Source: Methylococcus sp. EFPC2
GTDB taxonomy: Bacteria; Pseudomonadota; Gammaproteobacteria; Methylococcales; Methylococcaceae
Length of the DNA: 64,000 bases
Assembly (NCBI RefSeq): GCF_016925495.1
Contig: NZ_CP070491.1
Location: 3,472,001 to 3,536,000 of the forward strand
Direction of reading: 5' to 3'
Below, in pieces: positions 34,887-42,905 of the stretch (position 1 is the first letter of the stretch; each line of letters starts with the position of its first letter). Both the position numbers and the translations under genes were made by a program. The notes beneath the pieces are model-generated. The model was not told where the DNA came from. It did not search any database and saw only the letters and a program-made list of their open reading frames with translations.

Positions 34887-35992
34887 ACCCGGCCATAAAA
34901 TACCGTACGTTCTAAGCGGCGTACTTGATGGGGGCGGCTTTGAAGTAGGCGCGGATGCGGGCGGGCTGTTTCTGGATCGAACGCAGGTGCGAAGTCACCT
35001 TGCGCTTCAGGTGAGAGCCGTCGCGCACGGGTTCGGCGGCACTCATCCGTGCCTTGAGGTCGGCATTGAGGTATTCGTCCGGATTGAGTTCAGGGGAATA
35101 GCTGGGTAGGAAAAACAGCTCGATCTGGTCGGTTTTGTCTGCCAGCCATGCTTTGACCGTTTGGCTGTGATGAACCCGCAGGTTGTCGAGGACCAGAAAC
35201 ACCTTGCGCCCCGCCTCACGGACCAGGCGCTGGAGAAACTGGATGAAGACATCGGCGGTGAGCGTTTCTCGATACATCATGAAGCGCATCTTCCCTTGGT
35301 TGGTGATGGCGGAGATGAGGTTGATGCGCTCCCGCTTGGACTGGGACAACACCAGCACCGGCGTTTTGCCGCGCGGCGCGTAACCGCGCGGATAATGCTC
35401 GACCGAACTGACAGCGGTTTCATCGCCCCAGCAAATTTCCGCCCCTTCGGCCTTGGCCCGTTGGGCGATGGCTGGGTAGTCCTCTGTGAGCCACTTTTGC
35501 ACCGCCGCCGGTCGTTGCTCGAAGGCGCGTTTGAGCGGGCGCTGCGGCGTGAATCCCCAGCGCTTCAGATAGTTTCTGACCGAGCGCACTGGCAGGTTCA
35601 GCCCAAAACACGCCTGGATATGCGCTCGCACCGCCTGCGCACTCCATAAGGCGAAGCGCAGTTTCACTTGATCCGGCGTTTTGTCCACCAGGTCTTTCTG
35701 GAGAACGCTTTCCTGAGCGGGCGTGAGACGGCGACCGTTGCCTGCGGGCCGACCACGCTGGGCCTCTTTCACGCCATGCCCGGCTTCGGCTTTAAGCAGC
35801 CAGAGCGTCACCGTGGGACGGCGCAAACCCAACTCCCGCGCAATCGCCGCCTGGCTATGCCCTCGCCGGTGCAAGCGGATGACCGTACGGCGCAATTGCT
35901 CTCGTGCCGCCGGCTCCAGTTTTCGAGTATCGATTCGTTCTGCTTCCATGCTCGAATTTTACCAGACTCAGTACGGTATTATTTGGCCGGGT
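34887..35992 (-). mobile_element. IS630-family insertion sequence in emrA
   Basis: The element is 1106 bp between two TA dinucleotides (34885-34886 and 35993-35994), the usual target duplication of the IS630/Tc1 group. Terminal inverted repeats are AACCCGGCCATAAAATACCG on the left and, as complement of the right end, AACCCGGCCAAATAATACCG. It holds a single transposase gene. Confidence 0.92.
34912..35949 (-). CDS. IS630 family transposase
   Basis: The 345-residue product has an N-terminal HTH (HSQAAIARELGLRRPTVTLW) and a winged-helix region, then a DDE catalytic core: first Asp in WGDETAV, second in VLDNLRVHHS, third acid in SYSPELNPDEYLN. The frame is intact, so the element may be active. 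It lies on the same strand as the emrA gene that it interrupts. Confidence 0.95.
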   Translation of the reverse strand: MEAERIDTRKLEPAAREQLRRTVIRLHRRGHSQAAIARELGLRRPTVTLWLLKAEAGHGVKEAQRGRPAGNGRRLTPAQESVLQKDLVDKTPDQVKLRFALWSAQAVRAHIQACFGLNLPVRSVRNYLKRWGFTPQRPLKRAFEQRPAAVQKWLTEDYPAIAQRAKAEGAEICWGDETAVSSVEHYPRGYAPRGKTPVLVLSQSKRERINLISAITNQGKMRFMMYRETLTADVFIQFLQRLVREAGRKVFLVLDNLRVHHSQTVKAWLADKTDQIELFFLPSYSPELNPDEYLNADLKARMSAAEPVRDGSHLKRKVTSHLRSIQKQPARIRAYFKAAPIKYAA

Positions 35993-36938
35993 TAATATCT
36001 TGGTGAAGTTGCCGGTGGCGTTTTCAGGCGGCAACAGGCTGAATTCGGAACCGGACGCCGGGGCGAAGCTGTCCACCGTGCCCTCGAACACATGGTCGGG
36101 ATAGGCGTCGACGTGTATATGCACCGTCTGACCCGGCTGCATGCGGCCGATCTGGGTTTCCTTGAAATTCGCCTCCACGAAGAGTCCGTCGGTCGGAATC
36201 AGAAAACCCAGCACGCTGCCGGGTTTCACCAATTGCCCCACCTGCACGCTGCGGTTGCCGATGATGCCGGCGAAAGGCGCCGTGATACGGGTGTTGTCCA
36301 GGTCGATGCGCGCCAGTTCCAGCGCTGCCTGGGCGGCCATGAGCCTGGCCCGGGTTTCGGCGATCTGGGCATCGAGGGAGGCCAGATCGCTCTCGGCTTC
36401 CTGCCGGGCCGAGCGGGTTTTTTCGCGCTGGGCGCTGGCCTGCTTGTGCGCGGACTCGGCGGTATCCCGGGTTTGCGCCGAAACCGCGCCGTCAGCCGCC
36501 AGATTGCGGAAACGCTGGACGTCTTTCGCGGCCCGTTCCAGGTCGGCCTCCGCCGCGGCGATGTTGGCTTCTTCCTGTCGAATCTTGGCGCTCTGCGCGC
36601 GCTTGTCGGTTTCCAGGGTGTGGATGCGTGCCGTTTCCATCGTCACTTGTGCTTCGGCTTGGGCGACCTTGGCGCGGAAATCGTGGTCGTCGATGACGAC
36701 CAGGAGATCACCCGCCTTCACCTTCTGGTTATCCTCGAACAGGACTTCCTTGACGTAGCCGGTTTCCTTGGGGCTGATCTGGCTCATGTGAGCCTTGAGG
36801 TAGGTGTTGTCGGTGGTTTCGAAGGGGTGTATCGCCTTGAGCCAATAGACGGCGCCGATCGCCGATAGGCTCGCGATCGCGAGCACGACAAGCACGGGTT
36901 TGGAGGAAGCGCGGAGTTTCATGACGTTCCATTGCCTT

Positions 36939-36958
36939 ACTAAACGGTGTGGTTTAGT
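36939..36958. promoter_or_regulatory. Probable TetR operator between emrA and tetR
   Basis: Perfect inverted repeat ACTAAAC-GGTGTG-GTTTAGT, 7-bp arms, 20 bp overall, in the 81-nt gap between divergent emrA and the TetR-type gene. This is the expected size and place for a TetR-family operator controlling both directions. A second half-like block, ACCAAACCGT, lies just beyond. Confidence 0.65.
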
Positions 36959-37003
36959 CTAATCACCAAACCGTCCCGAAAGCAACCACGTTCGAGCGAT
37001 CTC

Positions 37004-37612
37004 ATGACAACAGGCACCAGCCCCAAGCGACAGGCCATACTCGATGCAGCCAAACGCGCTTTCCTCGCGCACGGCTACAGCGGCGTCAGCATGGAAGCCA
37101 TCGCCGAAGCCGCGCCGGTTTCGAAACCCACGCTCTACAAGCATTTCAAGGGCAAACAGGAGTTGTTCGCCGCGGTGATCGGCGGCCAATGCGAGGAATT
37201 GCTGAACACGCTCACGCAGGCACAAACCGAGACCAGGGACACGGCGGCCGGTCTCAAAGCCATCGTCCGCGCCCTCGTCGATCTCATCTATTCCAACGAG
37301 GCCTTGAATCTTCACCGCCTGATCATCGCCGAACAGCAGCACTTCCCGGAGTTGGGGGCCCTGGTTTACCGCTCCGGTCCGGAGCCGGTGCTGAAACTGC
37401 TGTCGTCTTATCTCACCAAGCTGGATGCGCGCCAGGCCCTGCGTATCCCCGACGTGGGCACGTCGAGCAAACTGCTGGTGGGCATGTTGAAAGGCGATGA
37501 CCATTTCCGCTGCCTGCTGGGTTTACAGCCCGGCTTGAGCGAAACGGAAAAGGAACGCATCACCGAGGCCGCGGTTGCGCTGTTTCTGAAAGGACACGGA
37601 TATGAAATTTAA
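37004..37612 (+). CDS. TetR-family repressor of the emrAB/outer-membrane-factor locus
   Basis: The 202-residue product starts at MTTGTSPKRQA. The N-terminal HTH is GVSMEAIAEAAPVSKPTLYKHFKGKQELF; the rest is a helical ligand-binding domain (AefR-like C-terminus). It is divergent from emrA across a perfect palindrome and overlaps the outer-membrane factor gene by 11 nt, so it probably represses the whole locus and responds to an exported compound. Confidence 0.9.
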   Translation: MTTGTSPKRQAILDAAKRAFLAHGYSGVSMEAIAEAAPVSKPTLYKHFKGKQELFAAVIGGQCEELLNTLTQAQTETRDTAAGLKAIVRALVDLIYSNEALNLHRLIIAEQQHFPELGALVYRSGPEPVLKLLSSYLTKLDARQALRIPDVGTSSKLLVGMLKGDDHFRCLLGLQPGLSETEKERITEAAVALFLKGHGYEI

Positions 37613-39017
37613 GGGTGGATATCTATGGCTGCTGTGCGGCCTGGCCGGATGTGCCGCCGGTCCGGATTACCGGAAACCCGAGCCCGGCGTGCCGGATCGC
37701 TGGCAAGCCGGCAGGGACGCCGGCGCCGAGTTGCACCCCGTCGCCCCGCAGATGCTGAAGGACTGGTGGAAGCGCTTCGGCGACGCGCGGCTGGATCGCC
37801 TGATGGATCTGGCGCTGGCCGACAATCTGGATCTGAAAATAGCGCTGGCCCGCCTGGAACAGGCACGCGCCGAGCGCCGCGGCACCCGGGCGGAGCTTTT
37901 TCCCAAAGTCGACGTGGCGGCGGGAGCCCAGCGCAACGACAACCCCTTCCCGGGTTTTGCCCCCGGCATCCGTTTCAACCTGTTCGAACTGGGATTCGAC
38001 GCTTTGTGGGAGGTCGATTTGTTCGGTCGCCAGCAACGACGCCTGGAAGTCGCGTCGGCCGACCTGGAAGCCGCCGGGGAGGCGCATGAGCAGGCCGCGG
38101 TAACGCTGAGCGCGGAACTGGCGCGCGCCTATGTCGAATATCGCAGCCTGCAGACCCAGGTGCGGATCACCCGCGCCAACCTGGAAGCGCAACAAAACAC
38201 GTTGAGGCTGACCGAAAGGCTGTACGCGGAAGGCGTGGGGACGCGGCACGACGTCGTGCGCGCGCGCGCCCAGCATGAAACCACGGAGGCCGAGATTCCA
38301 GCTCTCGAGGGCCGGCAAATCGCCGCGCAGCGCCAGCTGGAAGCGCTGACCGGCCGGCCGCCGGGCGCCTTGGCGGGCGAGCTGGAAGAGGCGGGCACGG
38401 TACCTCGCGCATCCGGAGAGCTAACGTTGGCCTCTCCCGCCGATACGATCAGGCGGCGCCCCGATCTCCGCGTGGCCGAACGCCGCTTGGCGGCCGCCAC
38501 CGCCATGCAGGGGGCGGCTATCGCGGAGCTGTTCCCCAAAATTTCCCTCTCCGCCTTCCTGGGACTGCGCAACACCGATATCGAAGGCTTGTTCAAATCC
38601 GCGGCCTTCTCCTACGGCACCGCCGCCAACCTGATGCAGCCGCTGCTCAATTTCGGGCGCATCCGCGCCGGCATCGATCTGGCCGAGGCCAAGCAAAAGG
38701 AAGCCTATCTCGCCTACGAAAAAGCGGTGCTGGAGGCCTTGCAGGAGACGGAAACCGCCCTGACCCGTTATCTGAAGGAAGAAATCCGCCGGCAGACGCT
38801 GGAGCGCTCGGTGGCGGATCTACGCGAGTCCGTTCGTCTGGCGCAGCGGCGTTACCAGGAGGGCGTTTCCTCCTTTATCGAGGTGCTGGACAGCCAGCGC
38901 GCGCTGTATGTCGTCGAAATAGAACTGGCCCGCTCCCAATCGGGCGCTTCCACGGATCTGATCGCCTTGTACAAGGCTCTGGGAGGCGGCGCCAACACCA
39001 TGTCGCCACAATCGTAA
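37602..39017 (+). CDS. NodT-family outer membrane efflux lipoprotein
   Basis: The 471-residue product has lipobox LLCGLAGCAAG followed by PDYRKPEP, the standard start of NodT/OprM channels. It carries two OEP repeats with the periodic helices of TolC-like tunnels (LDLKIALARLEQARAERRGT; DLAEAKQKEAYLAYEKAVLE) and the RRPDLRVAERRLAAATA motif. It should supply the outer-membrane channel for EmrAB. It starts inside the tetR coding end and is translationally coupled. Confidence 0.93.
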   Translation: MKFKGGYLWLLCGLAGCAAGPDYRKPEPGVPDRWQAGRDAGAELHPVAPQMLKDWWKRFGDARLDRLMDLALADNLDLKIALARLEQARAERRGTRAELFPKVDVAAGAQRNDNPFPGFAPGIRFNLFELGFDALWEVDLFGRQQRRLEVASADLEAAGEAHEQAAVTLSAELARAYVEYRSLQTQVRITRANLEAQQNTLRLTERLYAEGVGTRHDVVRARAQHETTEAEIPALEGRQIAAQRQLEALTGRPPGALAGELEEAGTVPRASGELTLASPADTIRRRPDLRVAERRLAAATAMQGAAIAELFPKISLSAFLGLRNTDIEGLFKSAAFSYGTAANLMQPLLNFGRIRAGIDLAEAKQKEAYLAYEKAVLEALQETETALTRYLKEEIRRQTLERSVADLRESVRLAQRRYQEGVSSFIEVLDSQRALYVVEIELARSQSGASTDLIALYKALGGGANTMSPQS

Positions 39018-39589
39018 ATCACCGGGAGGATGGGGTAAGCAGAGTGAAGACAGGCCGCTGCCCATGATCTCGGCCATTACTCATCAGGACTTGGGAAGCG
39101 ACTTCGCGTCGCTCTATTAAAGTATCTTTTCGCCAGCCTTCGAATAGATCTTTCAAATGCGGTGACGCAAACGCCGACTGCAACAGTCGGGCATAGTCTT
39201 TCCTGCAGGTTAGGCAGCGGTCGAAATTTTACCGTACGTGCTGAATTTCGCTAATCGCGCTGTCGGGCGGCGGACTTCCATCCTTTCCCGAACTCAACTC
39301 GTAATTGGCACCGCAAAATCTCCTCTGATCTGACGTCGCTGGCGGCGCGTTTGATTCCGCGAAACTTCGTGGCATGCGACCGGACCGTTCTGACTTTCTG
39401 TTCGGTCCGCATGGCCATTTTCGGCCGAAGTTAAAACATCACAAAAGCCGGGTCCAAAAAATCACAGACCCGATCGAGCGCTTTCGCGCATCGTAGCCCC
39501 CAACGGAAGTGGATCTCCCGATATCGCCGGGATTTCACTGACGGTCCATCCAAATCGACCCGAGATGGCTGAATTTTAGGAGCACTACG
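39018..39589. other. Intergenic region upstream of the biosynthetic locus
   Basis: The 572-nt gap is less GC-rich than its flanks. It holds a small perfect hairpin (CCGACTG-CAA-CAGTCGG, 39174-39190) that could end the efflux transcript, and an inverted repeat GAAATT...AATTTC around 39230. No gene is supported; the promoter of the locus should lie here but I cannot identify it. Confidence 0.45.
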
Positions 39590-39802
39590 ATGGCTAAAAC
39601 TCACTGTCATGAAATGCAGATACGCCGCTGGCCGGTAGCCGCAGTGGCCATACCGACGTCTTCAAGCTACCCGACGGTTGGCGCTTCAATCACCGCAAGA
39701 GATGCTTCGGCGGCTATGTCCTGCGGGCTGCCATCTGCACGTCTGGATGATCTCTCGGAAGAAGAGCTTGATGAAATCATCGCCGTGTTATCCAGGGGTT
39801 AA
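39590..39802 (+). CDS. 70-residue peptide opening the PKS locus
   Basis: A strong RBS (AGGAG, 8 nt before ATG) supports translation. The N-terminal half is Ser/Thr/Ala-rich (VAAVAIPTSSSYPTVGASIT) with Cys at positions 6 and 45; the last 18 residues form an acidic amphipathic helix, DDLSEEELDEIIAVLSRG. Similar LSxEELxxLL helices occur as C-terminal docking or linker motifs in NRPS/PKS proteins and in RiPP leader peptides. There is no Gly-Gly cleavage site. The next gene begins 4 nt later, so the two are probably translated together. Function unknown; a docking peptide or a substrate is possible. Confidence 0.65.
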   Translation: MAKTHCHEMQIRRWPVAAVAIPTSSSYPTVGASITARDASAAMSCGLPSARLDDLSEEELDEIIAVLSRG

Positions 39803-39806
39803 GGTC

Positions 39807-40871
39807 ATGTTCGCTAACAACAATCCCCGGTTGGCGCCAACTTCTTTTCCCCTGTCGAGCCATCAGCCTCTGGCGATCTATGAACCGGCGAGCCGGCTGG
39901 CGATCGATACCGGTCAATTTCGGCCCATACATGCACTGATCGAAGTGCAAGTAAAGCGGACTCCGCAAGCGACCGCCATAAGCATCGATGGGGGCAGTCT
40001 GACTTATCGAGAGCTCAACCTGCGCAGCAATCGGCTGGCCAACTATTTACGCGCACTGGGCGTGGGAAAAGATGCCAAGGTGGCGGTTTGCATGACGTCC
40101 AGCCTGGAGTTGGTGGTCGCCATGATTGCCGTTCTCAAGGCGGGCGGAACCGTTCTACCCGTCGACCCGGCGCTGCCGCCGGCCTACATGGCCAAGATGT
40201 TCGATGCCGCCCAGGCCGTATTCATCCTAACCCTATCGCGCCATCTTGGAGAAATTCCTAAAACACGGGTACGCATCCTTCCTCTGGATACGCGCTGGTC
40301 CAAGGTCGCGGGAATGAGCCCGGTAAATCCGCAAAGCCAGGTAAAGGCCCACCACCTCGCGATGGTCTCATTGGTCTCGGAGGCTCATTCCGTGCCGAGC
40401 TTTGTCACGCATAGCCATGGCGTGCTGATACGCCAACTGCAATGGTTACAAAGCCATCACGGCTTGATCTCGGACGACACCTTGTTGCAGGCCGTGCCTT
40501 ACTCGCGTAGCGCCTATTTATGGGAACTTGCGTGCTCCCTGGCCACCGGAGGACGCGTTTACCTGATGCAGGACGATGAACACGCCGACATGACTGAGCT
40601 TGCGCCATTGGTGATGCGCGAGGCCGTCACGACATTGAACGTTCTGCCCTCGACACTGCAAAGGTTTTTGCGGGAACCCTTCGCCAGCCGCTGCACGAAA
40701 CTTAGACGGGTCATCTGCAGTGGGGGCTTGGTTCTGCCTGCCTTGCGCAACGCGTGCCTGAGTCGGCTTTCCGCGCATCTTCATGAACTTTCGGACCTCA
40801 GCGAATCGACGCTCGAAGTGCCAGACAAATCCTCGCTTTGGAGTTGCGAGCTAAGCCCTCGTACTCAATAA
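39807..40871 (+). CDS. Degenerate, truncated NRPS adenylation-domain-like protein
   Basis: The 354-residue product starts at MFANNNPRLAP, 4 nt after the peptide gene. Adenylation motif A1 (SLTYRELNLRSNRLANYLR) and A2 (LKAGGTVLPVDPALP) are good. The A3 phosphate loop is collinear but replaced (LVSEAHSVPSFVTHSHG where the family has YTSGSTGxPKGxxxxH); A4 reads YSRSAYLWEL in place of FDVSVWE; A5 reads ELSDLSES in place of NxYGPTE. The protein ends just after A5, so A6-A10 and the catalytic Lys are absent. ATP-dependent activation is therefore unlikely. The intact 1-kb frame argues for a retained pseudoenzyme rather than random decay. Confidence 0.75.
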   Translation: MFANNNPRLAPTSFPLSSHQPLAIYEPASRLAIDTGQFRPIHALIEVQVKRTPQATAISIDGGSLTYRELNLRSNRLANYLRALGVGKDAKVAVCMTSSLELVVAMIAVLKAGGTVLPVDPALPPAYMAKMFDAAQAVFILTLSRHLGEIPKTRVRILPLDTRWSKVAGMSPVNPQSQVKAHHLAMVSLVSEAHSVPSFVTHSHGVLIRQLQWLQSHHGLISDDTLLQAVPYSRSAYLWELACSLATGGRVYLMQDDEHADMTELAPLVMREAVTTLNVLPSTLQRFLREPFASRCTKLRRVICSGGLVLPALRNACLSRLSAHLHELSDLSESTLEVPDKSSLWSCELSPRTQ

Positions 40872-41043
40872 ATTCAACCGCAATCGGAATAAAAGTACTA
40901 CCAACACGGCTTTATCTATCCACATGCCAGGCGTGTGGATCTTGATGATGATAGGAGGTGGCCACATAGATTTATCGTCCGCCGAAAATACTATGCATAA
41001 AGAAACGTTTGAGCACATTTATATATTATGCTGGAGATATGTA

Positions 41044-42618
41044 ATGAATATATGTAAAGGATTGTTTTTATTGGCCTGGTCGGTGTTTTCATCCGTCGCC
41101 TATCCACAAGAAGCCGAATCTATCCCGGTATCTCACTATTTTTCCTTCCATAACCCGCTTTATTTGGAACTCAGGGTGCCGTTTTCCGAAATTGTTGCAT
41201 TCTCTAAAATTCCACAGACGAGGCACGCCTTGTTCGATATACCTGGCGACCACGATGCTGACGATTCGAATACTGAGGCCGATCCTGTTGCTGATTACAA
41301 AACCAGCTTCCCCCACAAGACGCAGCCTAATATATCCCGATTCGAAAAAGCGATACTGACGGCCTATCTGGAAAAACCAGACGATGTCGTTTTGGCAAAA
41401 TTCCTGGCTCTATATCACTTGAATAAGTCGCTGCTCAGAAAAACAGGGGGTGAAGCGGTTAGGCATACCGTCATCGCACAGTATTTCCTCAATCGCGCCT
41501 TGGATTTGGGCGGCCGGAGCGCATGGCTACGGGACGCGCTAGCTAAAACCGATGGCAAGATCAACAGTCTGATCAGTCGCGAGAGTGCCGATGAAGACTA
41601 TGCCGCTAATTTGGAAGATGGCCATGCCGCGCATCAGTATTTCAGAACGGCTTTTTTCGATAATCACGAAGAGAACCGATATAGCGCCGTAGAAAAGCTG
41701 TTTAGCGACTTTGCAAGCCACCCGAAAAACCTGTTCACCAATGTCTATCTGACTACTTCCGGTGTGTGGGTTGGCGGGGAAGCTATATATGAAGACCCTA
41801 CGGTCCTATATAACTTCGTAATAGCCAGTTACTTCTCCGTACGCTCGCGGGTATTGGCCGAGGAGGCGGAAGTGCTATGGCGCGAAGATCCGGAACATAA
41901 CAAGCGGTTCAGGCTAGCGACCTTTGTTGGTGGCTGGACGGTGCCCGCGAGACGGTGGCTGGCCAAGCTTCATGGTGACGCCGCCGCGATAAAGTCGCTG
42001 GACGCGGAGCATAACAAGTGGTTGGCAATCAATCCGGAGTTTCATAGTGGACCCGTCGGCCTGCTCATGTTTGAGGAGAAGGAGAATTTCGCAGAGGGCT
42101 TCGCCGCCTATGAACTCGGCAGGAAATACTGCTTCGACATAGTATCCAATAATTTGACATGCACAAATTGGCCATACGCCTCCCATAACATCCTGGCTTT
42201 CATACTGGGCGAGGTGGATTTCTATTTGAAGGCCGGCTTGGTTGACGAAGCACGAAATATATTGACGGTGCGCCATATTCCGATAGACATACTAGGCGGA
42301 GACTTTCAGTATTGGGATCTCGGCAGGGAGGCATGGATACATAGAGAAGATAACTTGGAGAGAATCGCCGAGCTTTACGCCAATGACGATCCGTCAGATG
42401 ACCCGACTAACTTCTTGCTCAATGAGCATAAATGGGGGCCCAGTACCATTAATTGCCAGGGCTGCCATCAGCGTCAGGGCAAGGTATGGCCGGAGGGAGA
42501 AGTTGAAAGGGTATTGTCTATCGTCGATGAATTTCCACCCATAGGCGAAGGTAAGTGGCCGACGGTGTCGACCACGTGGTATGGATCGAGTCAGAAAGTA
42601 CACCTGAACCGGCCCTGA
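41044..42618 (+). CDS. Secreted protein of unknown function with one CxxCH haem-type motif
   Basis: The 524-residue product starts at MNICKGLFLLAW (GGAG 8 nt upstream); the signal peptide is followed by SSVAYPQEAES. The mature protein is largely helical and acidic and not assigned to a family. Near the C-terminus it has NCQGCHQRQG, a CxxCH motif that normally binds haem c, and a Met-free tail. Sequence composition is AT-richer than the PKS. It lies between the adenylation-like gene and the PKS, all in one direction, with a hairpin after its stop. A periplasmic haem or oxidoreductase role is inferred from the motif only. Confidence 0.65.
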   Translation: MNICKGLFLLAWSVFSSVAYPQEAESIPVSHYFSFHNPLYLELRVPFSEIVAFSKIPQTRHALFDIPGDHDADDSNTEADPVADYKTSFPHKTQPNISRFEKAILTAYLEKPDDVVLAKFLALYHLNKSLLRKTGGEAVRHTVIAQYFLNRALDLGGRSAWLRDALAKTDGKINSLISRESADEDYAANLEDGHAAHQYFRTAFFDNHEENRYSAVEKLFSDFASHPKNLFTNVYLTTSGVWVGGEAIYEDPTVLYNFVIASYFSVRSRVLAEEAEVLWREDPEHNKRFRLATFVGGWTVPARRWLAKLHGDAAAIKSLDAEHNKWLAINPEFHSGPVGLLMFEEKENFAEGFAAYELGRKYCFDIVSNNLTCTNWPYASHNILAFILGEVDFYLKAGLVDEARNILTVRHIPIDILGGDFQYWDLGREAWIHREDNLERIAELYANDDPSDDPTNFLLNEHKWGPSTINCQGCHQRQGKVWPEGEVERVLSIVDEFPPIGEGKWPTVSTTWYGSSQKVHLNRP

Positions 42619-42704
42619 ATTATAAGTTTGGCTATGGTTTTTCTTAATGCCACGGTCGTCATATAAGGTTCCGGAGTGAACCGGGTAAGTTGCTTTATTA
42701 ATCG

Positions 42705-42736
42705 GGTCGAAAGCGGAGATGGATGCGCTTTCGACC
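42705..42736 (+). terminator. Hairpin between the CxxCH protein gene and the PKS
   Basis: Perfect 11-bp stem GGTCGAAAGCG / CGCTTTCGACC with a 10-nt loop, about 90 nt after the stop, followed by AGTAAAAAC. It may end or attenuate transcription into the PKS gene. Confidence 0.5.
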
Positions 42737-42788
42737 AGTAAAAACGGCCCTTTTGGCGTCAAAACAGAGGGATAAAATAAGCTAATTC

Positions 42789-42838
42789 GAAAGAAAAATA
42801 CCGCCCCACCGTTAAGTATAAAAGGCTATTTTTCTTTC
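42789..42838. promoter_or_regulatory. 12-bp perfect inverted repeat in the PKS leader
   Basis: GAAAGAAAAATA (42789-42800) and TATTTTTCTTTC (42827-42838) are exact complements around a 26-nt spacer that includes TATAAA. The element ends 67 nt before the PKS start. It could be an operator flanking the promoter or an RNA stem in the leader. Confidence 0.5.
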
Positions 42839-42905
42839 AAAAACGCCTGCTCGCTCCAAGTCAAGAGCCCATGGAATTAAACTAGATTTACCGAGGAGTA
42901 TGATC

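Larger units (their letters stand above)
34783..36922 (-). pseudogene. emrA: EmrA/HlyD-type adaptor interrupted by IS630
   Basis: The N-terminal 309 codons (36922 down to ~35995) encode one membrane helix (VLVVLAIASLSAIGAVYWL), paired biotinyl-lipoyl-like segments and a coiled coil (RQEEANIAAAEADLERAAKD), then stop matching the family at GNFTKI. The missing end, (LI)VRRVPVKIRFRPG to LSTVVKVRVG, lies beyond the insertion at 34884-34783. Joining the two across a TA duplication restores a single in-frame adaptor, so the insertion is recent and otherwise clean. The fragment reads 36 further residues into the element before stopping. Confidence 0.9.

Noticed and set aside
39225-39250. Possible IS630 end remnant (ATTTTACCGTACG)
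   Set aside because: Shares only a few short blocks with the IS ends and has no target duplication or second end.
39310-39360. Sigma54-like blocks upstream of the PKS locus
   Set aside because: TTGGCACCG has no matching -12 block, and the nearby TGGCGGCGCGTTTGA is a poor match.
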